Part shown: piece by piece, positions 17,986 to 26,576 of the stretch
Position numbering within the stretch: the first letter of the stretch is position 1
Layout of the letters: each line of letters starts with the position of its first letter
Origin: Gaiellasilicea sp963806955
Lineage (GTDB): Bacteria; Actinomycetota; Thermoleophilia; Gaiellales; Gaiellaceae
Direction of reading: 5' to 3'
Length of the DNA: 64,000 nt
NCBI GenBank assembly: GCA_963806955.1
Contig: CAWDZG010000002.1
Coordinates: forward strand, 1,550,001-1,614,000
Position numbers and translations under genes: made by a program
The notes under the pieces: generated by a model
The model's input: only the letters and a program-made list of their open reading frames with translations
Database searches by the model: none
Told to the model about the DNA's origin: nothing

Positions 17986-18339
17986 ATGGCCGTGAAGGTC
18001 GAGGGACTCGTCTTCGCCGGCGTCGGCTCGGCGGACCACATCGGACTCGCCCACTTCTTCGCCGACGTGCTCGGCGTCGAGGTCGAGACGTCCGGAGAGG
18101 TCCGGCTGCTCTCGTTCCCCGACGGCACCTCGGTGGCGCTCGTGCCGCCGAACTACGTCGAGCCGCCGTCCGACACGCTGCTCGGTTTCCTCGTCGACGA
18201 CGTGGAGGCAGCGACCGCCGAGCTCGCGGCCCGCGGGATCGAGCCGGACGGCGACCTCCTCTCCGGCTACGGCTTCCGTTACCGCCACTTCCGCGCCCCC
18301 GAAGGGCGGCGCTTCGAGCTGCTCGACCGACTCGTCTGA
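17986..18339 (+). CDS. VOC (glyoxalase/bleomycin-resistance-like) family protein
   Basis: Single beta-alpha-beta-beta-beta domain protein, 117 aa. The VOC pattern of DHIGLAHFFADVLGVEV, then LGFLVDDVEAATAELAARGI and FRAPEGRRFELL is clear. A GTG at 17,992 is an alternative start. Its TGA overlaps the ATG of the next gene. No substrate can be assigned. Confidence 0.8.
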   Translation: MAVKVEGLVFAGVGSADHIGLAHFFADVLGVEVETSGEVRLLSFPDGTSVALVPPNYVEPPSDTLLGFLVDDVEAATAELAARGIEPDGDLLSGYGFRYRHFRAPEGRRFELLDRLV

Positions 18340-18659
18340 TGGGTCTCGTCGTCGCCGTCCTGCTCGCCGTGTTCGTCCTCGACGCGCCGTGGAACTGGCT
18401 TGCCGTGGGCGCCGGCGCGACGTGGGAGGTCGCCGAGACGGTCGTGCTCGTGCGCTGGTCGCAACGCCGCCGCGCGGCGGTCGGTACCGAGACCCTCGTC
18501 GGCCGGAGGGCGATCGCCGCCGGCGACTGCATGCCCGACGGCCAGGTGCGAATCGCCGGCGAGCTCTGGCGCGCCCACTGCCGCGGCGGCGCGAGCGCGG
18601 GTGACGAGGTGATCGTGCTCGCGGTCGACGGGCTCACGCTCGAGGTCGAGCCGGCATGA
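18339..18659 (+). CDS. NfeD-like membrane protein with C-terminal OB-fold
   Basis: 106 aa. An N-terminal hydrophobic segment (about residues 2-30) is followed by an OB-fold-like domain (VGRRAIAAGDCMPDGQVRIA, then GDEVIVLAVDGLTLEVEP), the layout of short NfeD-type proteins that act with SPFH membrane proteins. No SPFH partner is visible nearby. ATG overlaps the preceding stop; the end overlaps truA by four bases, so VOC-NfeD-truA are probably co-transcribed. Confidence 0.6.
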   Translation: MGLVVAVLLAVFVLDAPWNWLAVGAGATWEVAETVVLVRWSQRRRAAVGTETLVGRRAIAAGDCMPDGQVRIAGELWRAHCRGGASAGDEVIVLAVDGLTLEVEPA

Positions 18660-19366
18660 GGCTGAAGCTGACGCTGGAGTACGACGGCACCGGTTTTCGC
18701 GGCTGGGCGCGGCAACCCGACGAGCGGACGGTCGAGGGCGTGCTGCGGAACGCGCTGGACGAGCTCTACCCCGACTGGAGCGACCTTGCGGTTGCGGGGC
18801 GCACCGACCGTGGTGTGCACGCGGCAGGACAAGTGGTGAGCCTCGAGGCGGACGGAGGGCCACCGCCGGATCGGGCCGCGGACGCGCTCAACGCGGTCCT
18901 CCCCCGGGATGTCGCCGTCCTCGGCGCGGCGGAGGCGACGTCCGACTTCAGTGCGCGGTTCTCGGCGCGTGCTCGCGCGTACCGCTACCGGATCCTGCTC
19001 AGCCGCATCCGTTCGCCTCTCCGGGAGCGCCGTGCTCTCTGGTGGCCGCGGCCGATCGAGCTCGGCGAGCTCCGGGCGGCGGCTGCCGACCTGCCGGGTG
19101 CGCACGACTTCACCGCCTTCACGCCCGCCGAGACGCACCACAAGTCCTTCGCCCGCACCGTGCGCGCCGCCGCGTGGGAGGAGCACGGCGACGAGCTCCA
19201 CTTCACGATCGAGGCTGAGAGCTTCCTCCGCCACATGGTGCGGACGCTCGTGGGGACGATGCTGGAGGGTCGAGAGCTGGCGCCGCTGCTCGAGGGCCGG
19301 CCGCGGAGCGAGGCGGGCGTGACCGCGCCGCCGTGGGGGCTGTACCTGGAGCGCGTCGACTACTGA
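18656..19366 (+). CDS. truA: tRNA pseudouridine(38-40) synthase TruA
   Basis: Isomerises uridines 38-40 in the tRNA anticodon stem, 236 aa. The catalytic Asp is residue 51 in GRTDRGVHAAGQV. EYDGTGFRGW at the N-terminus and SFLRHMVRTLVGTM near the C-terminus are diagnostic. ATG overlaps the previous TGA. truA usually follows rplQ directly in Gram-positives; here three unrelated genes intervene. Confidence 0.96.
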   Translation: MRLKLTLEYDGTGFRGWARQPDERTVEGVLRNALDELYPDWSDLAVAGRTDRGVHAAGQVVSLEADGGPPPDRAADALNAVLPRDVAVLGAAEATSDFSARFSARARAYRYRILLSRIRSPLRERRALWWPRPIELGELRAAAADLPGAHDFTAFTPAETHHKSFARTVRAAAWEEHGDELHFTIEAESFLRHMVRTLVGTMLEGRELAPLLEGRPRSEAGVTAPPWGLYLERVDY

Positions 19367-19388
19367 GGGCACCGCTACGATCCGGCCG

Positions 19389-20024
19389 ATGCGCTTCCCG
19401 GTCGTCCTCTTCGACTTCGACGGCACCGTGATCGACTCCGGCGCGATCATCATCGCGTCGATGCGGCACGCGACGAAGACCGTGCTCGGTCGGGACATCC
19501 CAGACGAGGAGCTCGGCCGCGCTGTCGGCGGCTCGGGGCTGATCGAGCAGATGCGGCTGCTCGCGCCCGACCGGGTCGACGAGCTCGTCACCTGTTATCG
19601 CGCGCACAACGAGCCGCTGCACGCCGAGCTTGCCGAGTGCGCGGGCATGACGGCCGCGCTCACGCGGCTGAAGGACGAAGGACGCCGGCTCGGCGTCGTC
19701 ACCGCGAAGCGGCGCGAGACCGTCCGGCTCGCGTTCTCGTACCTGCCGCTCGAGCACTTCTTCGACGTCGTCGTCGGCTCGGACGACACCGAGCGGCACA
19801 AGCCCGACCCGCAGCCGCTCCGCCACGCGCTCTCCCTGCTCGACGCGTCTGCCGACGGCTCGGTGTACGTCGGCGACTCCCCCTTCGACATCCGCGCCGC
19901 GAAGGGCGCGGGGATGCACTCGATCGCGGTCACGTGGGGCGGCATCCACCCGCGCGAGCGGCTCGAGGCAGAGCGGCCCGACGCCGTCGTCGATTCGGCG
20001 GAGGAGCTCCTTGCCGCCCTCTGA
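19389..20024 (+). CDS. HAD-family hydrolase (phosphoglycolate phosphatase/PpaX-like)
   Basis: Haloacid dehalogenase-type phosphatase, 211 aa. Motif I is FDFDGTVIDS (nucleophile Asp), motif II VVTAK, motif III K in RHKPDP, motif IV YVGDSPFD. The cap and general sequence resemble PpaX/Gph phosphatases but the substrate is unproven. TACGAT at 19,376-19,381 ends seven bases before the ATG, pointing to a leaderless transcript. Overlaps the ligA start by 14 bases. Confidence 0.85.
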   Translation: MRFPVVLFDFDGTVIDSGAIIIASMRHATKTVLGRDIPDEELGRAVGGSGLIEQMRLLAPDRVDELVTCYRAHNEPLHAELAECAGMTAALTRLKDEGRRLGVVTAKRRETVRLAFSYLPLEHFFDVVVGSDDTERHKPDPQPLRHALSLLDASADGSVYVGDSPFDIRAAKGAGMHSIAVTWGGIHPRERLEAERPDAVVDSAEELLAAL

Positions 20025-22063
20025 GGCCGCGCGCGCGACCGAGCTGCGCCGGCTGCTCCATCACCACAACTACCGCTACCACGTGCTCGACGACCCGGAG
20101 GTGCCGGACGCCGAGTACGACCGCCTCTTCGACGAGCTGCAGCGGCTGGAGGAGGAGCACCCCGAGCTCGCGACCGACGACTCGCCCACGCGCCGCGTCG
20201 GTGCGCCGCCGTCGGACAAGTTCACGAAGGTCGAGCACCTGGCGCCGATGGGATCGCTCGAGAAGGTCACGACCGACGAGGCGCTCGTCAAGTGGGCCGA
20301 GGACGTGCGCAAGCGGCTCGACTCGGACGAGCCGGTCGCGTACGTGCTCGAGCCGAAGATCGACGGCTCGGCGATCTCGCTCGTCTACGAGGAGGGGCGG
20401 CTCGCTCGCGGCGCCACCCGCGGCGACGGTCTTCGCGGCGAGGACGTGACCGTCAACCTGCGCACGATCCGCTCGGTGCCGCTCGCGCTCCAGGGCGACG
20501 ACGCGCCGCCGTTGCTCGAGGTGCGCGGCGAGGTCTACTTCCCGCTCTCCGGCTTCCGCCGCTTCACCGAGGAGCAGGTCGCCGCGGGCAAGACTCCGGC
20601 GCCGAACCCGCGCAACGCGGCCGCCGGGCTCGCTGCGCCAGCTCGACTCGCGCGTGACTGCGGCGCGGCCGCTCGCCGTGTGGTTCTACGGCACCGGCTA
20701 TCGCGAAGGGGTCGCTCCGGACACGCACTTCGAGACGCTGGCCTGGCTGCGCGAGCGCGGCTTTCGCACCAACCCGTTCGCGGAGCGGGTCGAGTCGATC
20801 GATGAGGTCGCCGAGCGCTGCGCCGCCTGGGAGCAGCGCCGCATGGAGCTCGACTACGAGATCGACGGGATCGTGATCAAGGTCGACTCCTTCGACCAGC
20901 AGCAGCGCCTCGGCGCGCTGCACGAGCGGCCGCGCTGGGCACGGGCCTACAAGTGGGCGCCGATGACCGCCCAGACGAAGCTCGAGAAGATCATGATCCG
21001 CGTCGGCCGCACGGGCGCGCTGAACCCGTGGGCGATCCTCGAGCCCGTCGAGGTCGGCGGCGTCACCGTCTCCCGCGCGACGCTGCACAACGAGGAGGAC
21101 ATCAACCGCAAGCAGATCCGCGAGGGCGACCTCGTGATCGTCCAGCGCGCCGGCGACGTGATCCCGCAGGTGGTCGGCCCGGCCGGCCCGCACGCGAGGG
21201 GCACGAAGGAGTTCCGGATGCCGGAGCGCTGCCCGTTGTGCGACGCCGAGATCGTCAAGCCCGAGGGCGAGGTGATGCACCGCTGCCCGAACCGAGCCTG
21301 TCCGTCGCGCGGGCTCGAGACGCTGATCAACTGGGTCAGCGCGGCGATGGACATCGAGGGCGTGGGGGAGCAGTTCGTACGCCGGCTCTGGGCCGAGGGA
21401 CTGCTCCGCTCGATGCCCGATCTCTACCGGCTGACGGCCGAGCAGCTCGCGGAGCTCGAGGGTTACGCCGAGATCTCGGCGCGGAACGCGGTCGCAGCGA
21501 TCGAGCTCTCGAAGCAGCAGCCGTTCTCGCGCGTGCTCTTCGGGCTCAACATCCCGGACGTCGGTTGGGTGACCGCGCGCAACCTCGCCCGCCACTTCGG
21601 CGCGATCGAGCCGCTGCTCGACGCGAGCCAGGAGGAGATCCAGGAGGTGGAGGGGATCGGCCCGGATCGGGCCGAGTCGATCGCCGAGTGGTTCTCCGAC
21701 GAGCAGAACCGGGCCCTCGTTGCCGAGCTCCGCGAGCTCGGGCTCCGCTTCGAGGTCGGCGAGGAGGAGAAGCCTGTCGAAGGGCCGTTGACCGGAATGC
21801 AATACGTGATCACCGGCACGCTCGAGGGCTTCACGCGCGACGAAGCGGCCACCGCGCTCGCCTCGCTCGGGGCCAAGGTCTCCGACAACGTCTCGAAGAA
21901 GACGACCGGCGTGATCGTGGGCGAGAGTCCCGGCTCGAAGGCGGCCAAGGCGGAGAAGGCCGGTGTGCCGCTCCTGAGCGAGGCCGATCTGCGGAAGCTG
22001 GTCGAGGCTGCGCCCGCCGGTGCAGTGGTGGGTGACAAGCCGCCGCCCCGCCGCCGCCGCTGA
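20011..22063 (+). CDS. ligA: NAD-dependent DNA ligase LigA, interrupted by one frameshift
   Basis: Seals DNA nicks using NAD+. TTG start at 20,011. The adenylated Lys is residue 116 in EPKIDGSAIS. The frame breaks after NPRNAAAG; removing one G from GGG at 20,626-20,628 restores SLRQLDSRVTAARPLAVWFY and the frame then continues to 22,063. The corrected protein is about 683 aa, normal for LigA. Later domains are present: OB fold, a four-Cys zinc finger (CPLC, then CPNRAC), helix-hairpin-helix repeats and a BRCT domain (PLTGMQYVITGTLEGFTRDE). LigA is essential, so a consensus error is likely. Confidence 0.94.
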
Positions 22064-22079
22064 CACCACCCGAGGGGGA

Positions 22080-22108
22080 TTGCTTACACGGGCGCGGCAA
22101 GGTACCAT
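22080..22108 (+). promoter_or_regulatory. Promoter of the PadR gene
   Basis: TTGCTT (22,080-22,085), a 17-base spacer and TACCAT (22,103-22,108). The -10 ends seven bases before the ATG at 22,116, consistent with a leaderless mRNA. Confidence 0.6.
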
Positions 22109-22115
22109 GCGGCGC

Positions 22116-22466
22116 ATGGAACCAGGCGGGGCAAGGAACTCGCTCTCCCAACTCAGGCGCGGCGCGGTCGAGTACTGCGTGCTCGCTCTCCTGCGGGACG
22201 GGGAGCAGTACGGCTTCGAGCTCGTGCGCAGGCTCTCCGAGGCGGACGGGCTCGTCACGAGCGAGGGGACGATCTACCCATTGCTCACTCGTCTTCGCCG
22301 CGACAAGCTCGTGACGTCATTCTGGCGTGAGTCCGAGAGCGGGCCGCCGAGGCGCTACTACCAACTCACCGCCGCGGGCCGAGAGGCGCTCGCCGGCTTC
22401 ACCCGCGAATGGGCCCGATTCCGCGACGGCGTCGACGGCCTGCTCGCAGAGGAGGCGACACGATGA
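22116..22466 (+). CDS. PadR-family transcriptional regulator
   Basis: Winged-helix regulator, 116 aa. SQLRRGAVEYCVLALLRDGE, YGFELVRRLSEADGLVTSEG and TIYPLLTRLRRDKLV are typical of the PadR-S2 group. An in-frame ATG at 22,107 would lie inside the -10 box, so 22,116 is preferred. It overlaps the next gene by four bases; PadR regulators often repress such a partner membrane-protein gene, so autoregulation of the pair is likely. Confidence 0.88.
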   Translation: MEPGGARNSLSQLRRGAVEYCVLALLRDGEQYGFELVRRLSEADGLVTSEGTIYPLLTRLRRDKLVTSFWRESESGPPRRYYQLTAAGREALAGFTREWARFRDGVDGLLAEEATR

Positions 22467-23065
22467 TCACCAATCCCAACCGGCTGGTCGGCGACTATCT
22501 CCGTCGCCTCGAGCGAGCGGCCGCGGTACTGCCCCGCGCGAGGCGGACGGATCTGGTCGCCGAGATCGGCGAGCACATCGACGCTGCGCTGGTCGAGGCG
22601 GGTGCCGCAGACGAGGTCGTCGTTCGCAACGTGCTGGAGCGGCTCGGCCCGCCGGAGGAGATCGTGAGCGCCGCCGGGCCGGTCGGGAGGCGGTCCGGTT
22701 GGTTCGAGGTGGCGGCGCTGATCGCCCTGGCGATCCCGTTCCTCGGCTGGTTCGTCGGGATCGTGCTCGTTGCCGTCTCGCGCGCGTGGACGGGCCGTGA
22801 GAAGGCGGTCGCGGTCATGCTCGTCCTCGTGCCCGCCGTGCTGCTCGCTCTGGGTGTCGTGTCGGAGAGCTCGGGGTCAGCGGTCTCGGCCGAGCCGGTG
22901 AGTTCCGGCCTGCAGCCGGAGGAGGTGAGCGCCGGCGGCGGGGGGCTCGGCCCGATCGAGCTCGCCGTCGTGCTTGGGACGTTCCTCGTCGGGCCGCTTG
23001 CAGCGGTGTATCTGGCGTCGCGTCTGCGCCGAAGCGGAGAGCCTGCCGAGCCCGCCTCAGCCTGA
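22463..23065 (+). CDS. HAAS-domain/DUF1700-like membrane protein, PadR partner
   Basis: 200 aa. The cytosolic N-terminus (NRLVGDYLRRLERAAAVLPR, then LVAEIGEHIDAAL) resembles the HAAS signalling domain found next to PadR regulators, followed by three to four hydrophobic segments (about residues 80-105, 115-132, 165-185). GAGGAGGCGAC provides a good Shine-Dalgarno. Function unknown; probably senses membrane state for PadR. Confidence 0.65.
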   Translation: MITNPNRLVGDYLRRLERAAAVLPRARRTDLVAEIGEHIDAALVEAGAADEVVVRNVLERLGPPEEIVSAAGPVGRRSGWFEVAALIALAIPFLGWFVGIVLVAVSRAWTGREKAVAVMLVLVPAVLLALGVVSESSGSAVSAEPVSSGLQPEEVSAGGGGLGPIELAVVLGTFLVGPLAAVYLASRLRRSGEPAEPASA

Positions 23066-24286
23066 GGCGGCGAGCGCCAGCGCGAACCGGTCCTGGGCGC
23101 GGCGGGCCCAGTAGGTGGAGATCGGGCGGCCGTTCTGGATCACGGCAAAGACGTAGCGGTCGCGCACGAAGCCGGAGAGCGCTGACGCCAGGTTCGTCGT
23201 GCCCGTCTTGGCGATCACGCGCCCCCTGGCGGGCCGCGAGCGCAGCCGGTCCTCGAGCGTGCCGTCGACGCCCGCGACCGCGAGCGAGGCGAGAAAGGCG
23301 TCGCGCACGTCCGCGTCGGCGATCCCGGCGCCCAGCAGCGCCACGAGTGCGCTCACCGTCAGCCGGTCGAGCCGGGAGAGCCCCGAGCCGTCGGCGAGGC
23401 GGACGCCCGCCAGCGGAACGCCCGCCTCCGCGAGCGTGTCCCGGATCACGCTCGCGCCCGCGGCTGTCGAGCCGCGACCGGCGTGGATCGCGCCCAGCTG
23501 CTTGACGAGCACCTCGGCGATGAAGTTGTCGCTCTCGCGGCCCATGTAGCGGACGATCTCTCTGAGTGGGTCGGAGAGATCCTGGGCGAGCGGGAGGCCG
23601 CTCGTGATGAGGACGCCCGTTCTCGTCCTCCCGCCGACCTGGACGCCGGCGTCTGCCAGTGCCTGCCGGAAGAGCGAACCGCCGGCGAGCGCGGGATTCG
23701 CCGAGGTCTTGCCCCGGTAGAGCCCCCGGTCGACGACGAGGGCCGAGAGCGGCGGCGACTCCTGGAGGTAGAAGCTCGGCTTCCAGCCCGGCGCTGTGCG
23801 GCGGGTGTCGAACCAGGTCTCGTCGGCGACGACGGCGCCGCTGACCCGGCGGATCCCCCAGGACGCGACCACCGCGGCAAGCTCGTCGAGGTCGCGCGCC
23901 CGTAGCGTCGGGTCGCCGAAGCCGACGAGCCACAGGTCGCCGTTCCACACGTCGCCGACGAGCGTGCCGGTGCCGACGACCTCGGTGTGGAAGCGATACC
24001 CCGGGCCGAGCCGGTCGAGTGCGGCGTAGGCGACCGGCAGCTTCTGGTTCGAGGCGGGGACGAGCGGCAGGGACACGTTCCGCTGGTAGACGACCGCGCC
24101 GGTGCGGAGATCGACCGCCAGGGCAGCCGTCCGGGCGGGGTCGACGTTCGGGACGGCGAGGGCGCGCGACAGCCGCGTGCCGAGGGTGGGATCGGCCGCC
24201 GCTGCCGGGCCTGCGAGCACGAGCAGGGCCACGAGGGCGGCCAGCCATGGGCCGACCCGGCGGCCAAGATAGGCCCGCGGGCCCAT
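23057..24286 (-). CDS. dacB: D-alanyl-D-alanine carboxypeptidase/endopeptidase (PBP4, peptidase S13)
   Basis: Exported penicillin-binding protein that trims peptidoglycan stem peptides, 409 aa. Signal peptide about residues 10-32. Active-site motifs in order: SNQK (SxxK), SDN (SxN) and KTG in VIAKTGTTN. The frame is open to 24,613, but the ATG at 24,286 places the signal peptide correctly. Convergent with the preceding gene, with a nine-base overlap. Confidence 0.92.
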   Translation of the reverse strand: MGPRAYLGRRVGPWLAALVALLVLAGPAAAADPTLGTRLSRALAVPNVDPARTAALAVDLRTGAVVYQRNVSLPLVPASNQKLPVAYAALDRLGPGYRFHTEVVGTGTLVGDVWNGDLWLVGFGDPTLRARDLDELAAVVASWGIRRVSGAVVADETWFDTRRTAPGWKPSFYLQESPPLSALVVDRGLYRGKTSANPALAGGSLFRQALADAGVQVGGRTRTGVLITSGLPLAQDLSDPLREIVRYMGRESDNFIAEVLVKQLGAIHAGRGSTAAGASVIRDTLAEAGVPLAGVRLADGSGLSRLDRLTVSALVALLGAGIADADVRDAFLASLAVAGVDGTLEDRLRSRPARGRVIAKTGTTNLASALSGFVRDRYVFAVIQNGRPISTYWARRAQDRFALALAASG

Positions 24287-24322
24287 GCCGCGGCAGCGGC
24301 CGCCGCGGATAATCCAGTCTCT

Positions 24323-24625
24323 GTGGACGAACGTCTTCCTGCGGCCCTGACCGAGGTGCGGTCCCTGCTCGAGCTGCCCCGGGGTGCCGAGCTGCCGCCG
24401 CGCGCCGTCGTCGAGGACACGCTCACGAGCGGCTACGCGTATGCGCTTGAGCTGGAGCGCGAGCGGCTGCGGATCGAGGGACGCCTGCGCGCGCTGCTGC
24501 GGTCCGAGGGTCGGAAGCCGGCGGACGACGTGGCCGAGCTGACACGCTCGCTCGCCGAAGCCGACCGCGAGCTCGCGAGCGTCCGCGCGCTGCTTTCGAA
24601 CCTGCGTTCTCAAGCGCTCGCGTAG
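24323..24625 (+). CDS. Hypothetical coiled-coil protein
   Basis: 100 aa from GTG 24,323, divergent from dacB. Leu/Glu/Arg-rich with heptad spacing after about residue 35 (ALELERERLRIEGRLRALLR, then ELASVRALLSNLRSQAL), so mostly helical and probably coiled-coil. No signal peptide or membrane segment. No family recognised. Confidence 0.55.
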   Translation: MDERLPAALTEVRSLLELPRGAELPPRAVVEDTLTSGYAYALELERERLRIEGRLRALLRSEGRKPADDVAELTRSLAEADRELASVRALLSNLRSQALA

Positions 24626-24628
24626 TCC

Positions 24629-25309
24629 CTAGACGATCCCGGAGCGGACGGCGTAGACCGCCGCCTGGATCCGGTTCTCGATCTGGAGCTTCATCAGGAT
24701 GTTCGAGATGTGGTTCTTGACCGTCTTCGGGCTGATGTGAAGCTCGCCGGCGATCATCGCGTTGTCCTTGCCGTTCGCGATCAGCTTCAGCACCTGGATC
24801 TCCCGGTCGGAGAGCTCGGCACGGATCGTCGCCGCCGCTTCGGGGGCCGAGGTCGTCGCCCGCACGTGCTGGAGCACCTTCCCGGCGATGTGAGGGGAGA
24901 TCAACGACTCCCCGACGGCCGCCGCTTCGAGGCCCTGCATGAGCGAGTGGATCGACGCATCCTTGAGCAGGTAGCCGCACGCGCCGGCGAGGATGGCGTC
25001 CATCACGTCCTGCTCCTGGTCGGAGATCGTGAGCACGACGACGCGCGTCAACGGGGCGTCGCGGCTGATGTGCCGCGTCGCCTCGACGCCCGTCATCCCG
25101 GGCATGTTCAGATCCATGACGACGACGTCTGGCGCGGTCTCGCGCACGGATTGGAGCGCCTCGGCGCCACTCGACGCCTCGGCCACGATCTCCACGCCTT
25201 GCTCCTCGAGCAGGTTGCGGAGGCCGGTTCGGAAGAGATCGTGGTCGTCGACCAGCAGGACGCGGATCGCTGGGCGCTCGGTCTCCTCGATGGCCTCTGT
25301 CCCGTCCAC
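24629..25309 (-). CDS. NarL/FixJ-family response regulator
   Basis: Two-component regulator, 226 aa. Receiver domain residues 15-130 with acidic pocket DDHD and phospho-acceptor Asp-66 in VVMDLNMPG; conserved Thr and Lys follow (VLTIS, LLKDA). The C-terminal LuxR-type helix-turn-helix is LSDREIQVLKLIANGKDNAM with SPKTVKNHISNILMKL. No histidine kinase is adjacent, so the partner is unknown. Confidence 0.93.
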   Translation of the reverse strand: MDGTEAIEETERPAIRVLLVDDHDLFRTGLRNLLEEQGVEIVAEASSGAEALQSVRETAPDVVVMDLNMPGMTGVEATRHISRDAPLTRVVVLTISDQEQDVMDAILAGACGYLLKDASIHSLMQGLEAAAVGESLISPHIAGKVLQHVRATTSAPEAAATIRAELSDREIQVLKLIANGKDNAMIAGELHISPKTVKNHISNILMKLQIENRIQAAVYAVRSGIV

Positions 25310-25338
25310 GAAGGGGCGCAGTCTACTAGCCCCCTAGC

Positions 25339-26391
25339 TCAGCGGAGCGTGATCGTGACCGTCCGCCGGCCCCAGGCGAGCGCCTGGGCCGTCGTCGGGA
25401 ACCAGAGGTCGATCACGTTGCCCCGCACGGCACCACCGGTGTCCGCCGCGATCCCCGTGCCGTAGCCGGGGATCGTCATTCGCGTTCCGAGCGGGATCAC
25501 GGAGGGATCGACGGCGACGACGCCGGGTGCGGTCTGCATCCCCGTGGCGGTGCGGCCGCGGAGCGCGTACCCGGTCGCGCTGACCGTGAGCGTGCGCGCG
25601 CCGGTCGTCGGTGCCGAGAGCACGGCGATCGGGGCTGCGAGCTCGGCCGGGGCCGTCTCCGGCACCGGAGCGCTCAGCACGGCGGCCTGCGTGCGCGCCT
25701 CGGCCGCACTCGCCTGGGCTTCGATCGACGCGATCCGCGCTGCGTTCAGTCCCTGCTGTCGGCGCAGGCCGGCGACAAAGCTGCGGCGCTCCGCCAGAGC
25801 GCCCGCGAGCTCGACTGCGCGGGCGTCGGCCGCAACTGCGAGCCCGTCGAGCTCGGCTTCCCGGGCGGAGAGCCTCGCAGCGAGCTTGGCGAGCCTGGCG
25901 CGCGACGTTCGCGCCTGCTCGACGATGCGTTGTGTCTCGCCGGCCGCGCGATCGAGGTTCTCGAGCCCCGTGAGCGCTGCCTCGAGCGACGTCGCGCCGA
26001 GGACGATCGCGAGCGGGTCCGTCTGGCCCGACTGCTCGTACAGCGTGCGCAGGAGCGTCGCCAGGCGGCCGTTCGACGCCTTCTGCACCTGCTGCGCGAC
26101 GGCCAGCTGGCGCCGCGCGGCGGCATGGTCGCGGGCGACCGCGTCGCTGCGCGCTGCAAGCGCCGCGGTTGCGGCGCGGGCGCGCGACAGCTGTGTCTCC
26201 AGCGCGTAGAGCTCGAGGGCGGCGGCGTCGGCACGTGCGTCGAGCGAGCTCGTGGTCGCGCGCAGGCCGGCAGCCTGCGACCGGAGACCCGACGTGTCGG
26301 CGGCGAGGGCGACCGGAACGGAGGCAACCAACAGGAAGCCCGTGAGCACGGCCGCGAGACGCGCCGCATCGCCTTTCGGAAGCCTGGCCAC
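25339..26391 (-). CDS. Secreted coiled-coil protein with C-terminal 3D domain
   Basis: 350 aa. Signal peptide about residues 1-26 (LTGFLLVASVPVALAA), a long Ala-rich coiled coil (about 30-230) of the PcsB/FtsX-effector type, and a C-terminal 3D domain: Asp residues in AVDPSVIPLGTRM, AADTGGAV and NVIDLWF form the double-psi barrel found in lytic transglycosylases and Rpf-type enzymes. Likely a peptidoglycan hydrolase. GTG at 26,391 is chosen because TACGGT lies nine bases upstream; ATG 26,430 is an alternative. Divergent from a second coiled-coil hydrolase. Confidence 0.8.
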   Translation of the reverse strand: MARLPKGDAARLAAVLTGFLLVASVPVALAADTSGLRSQAAGLRATTSSLDARADAAALELYALETQLSRARAATAALAARSDAVARDHAAARRQLAVAQQVQKASNGRLATLLRTLYEQSGQTDPLAIVLGATSLEAALTGLENLDRAAGETQRIVEQARTSRARLAKLAARLSAREAELDGLAVAADARAVELAGALAERRSFVAGLRRQQGLNAARIASIEAQASAAEARTQAAVLSAPVPETAPAELAAPIAVLSAPTTGARTLTVSATGYALRGRTATGMQTAPGVVAVDPSVIPLGTRMTIPGYGTGIAADTGGAVRGNVIDLWFPTTAQALAWGRRTVTITLR

Positions 26392-26485
26392 GAGGCGCGG
26401 ACCGTAGCACCTTTCCCACCTCCGTGGCATGGTTTGTGCGGCGTCGGAACAAGCGCCGTCCATGGCTTTTTGGCTCTGTTGAGCG

Positions 26486-26514
26486 TTGCAGTCGTCCGGC
26501 GCGGCTGCTAGGGT
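26486..26514 (+). promoter_or_regulatory. Promoter of the NlpC/P60 hydrolase gene
   Basis: TTGCAG (26,486-26,491), 17-base spacer, TAGGGT (26,509-26,514). About 55 bases of leader would precede the GTG at 26,577, which has its own GGAAGG Shine-Dalgarno. Confidence 0.55.
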
Positions 26515-26576
26515 GCCCAACTTGTGACGGACCTGGCCCCCACCGGGTTGCCGTGCGTGTTCGAGCGGAAGGCTGC

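Noticed and set aside
22020..22115. Longer PadR open frame starting at 22,020 or 22,107
   Set aside because: These starts precede or lie inside the TTGCTT-17-TACCAT promoter; ATG 22,116 fits the leaderless pattern.
26430..26576. c-di-AMP (ydaO) riboswitch before the NlpC/P60 gene
   Set aside because: Such riboswitches precede actinobacterial wall hydrolases, but I could not find the conserved core motifs in this leader.
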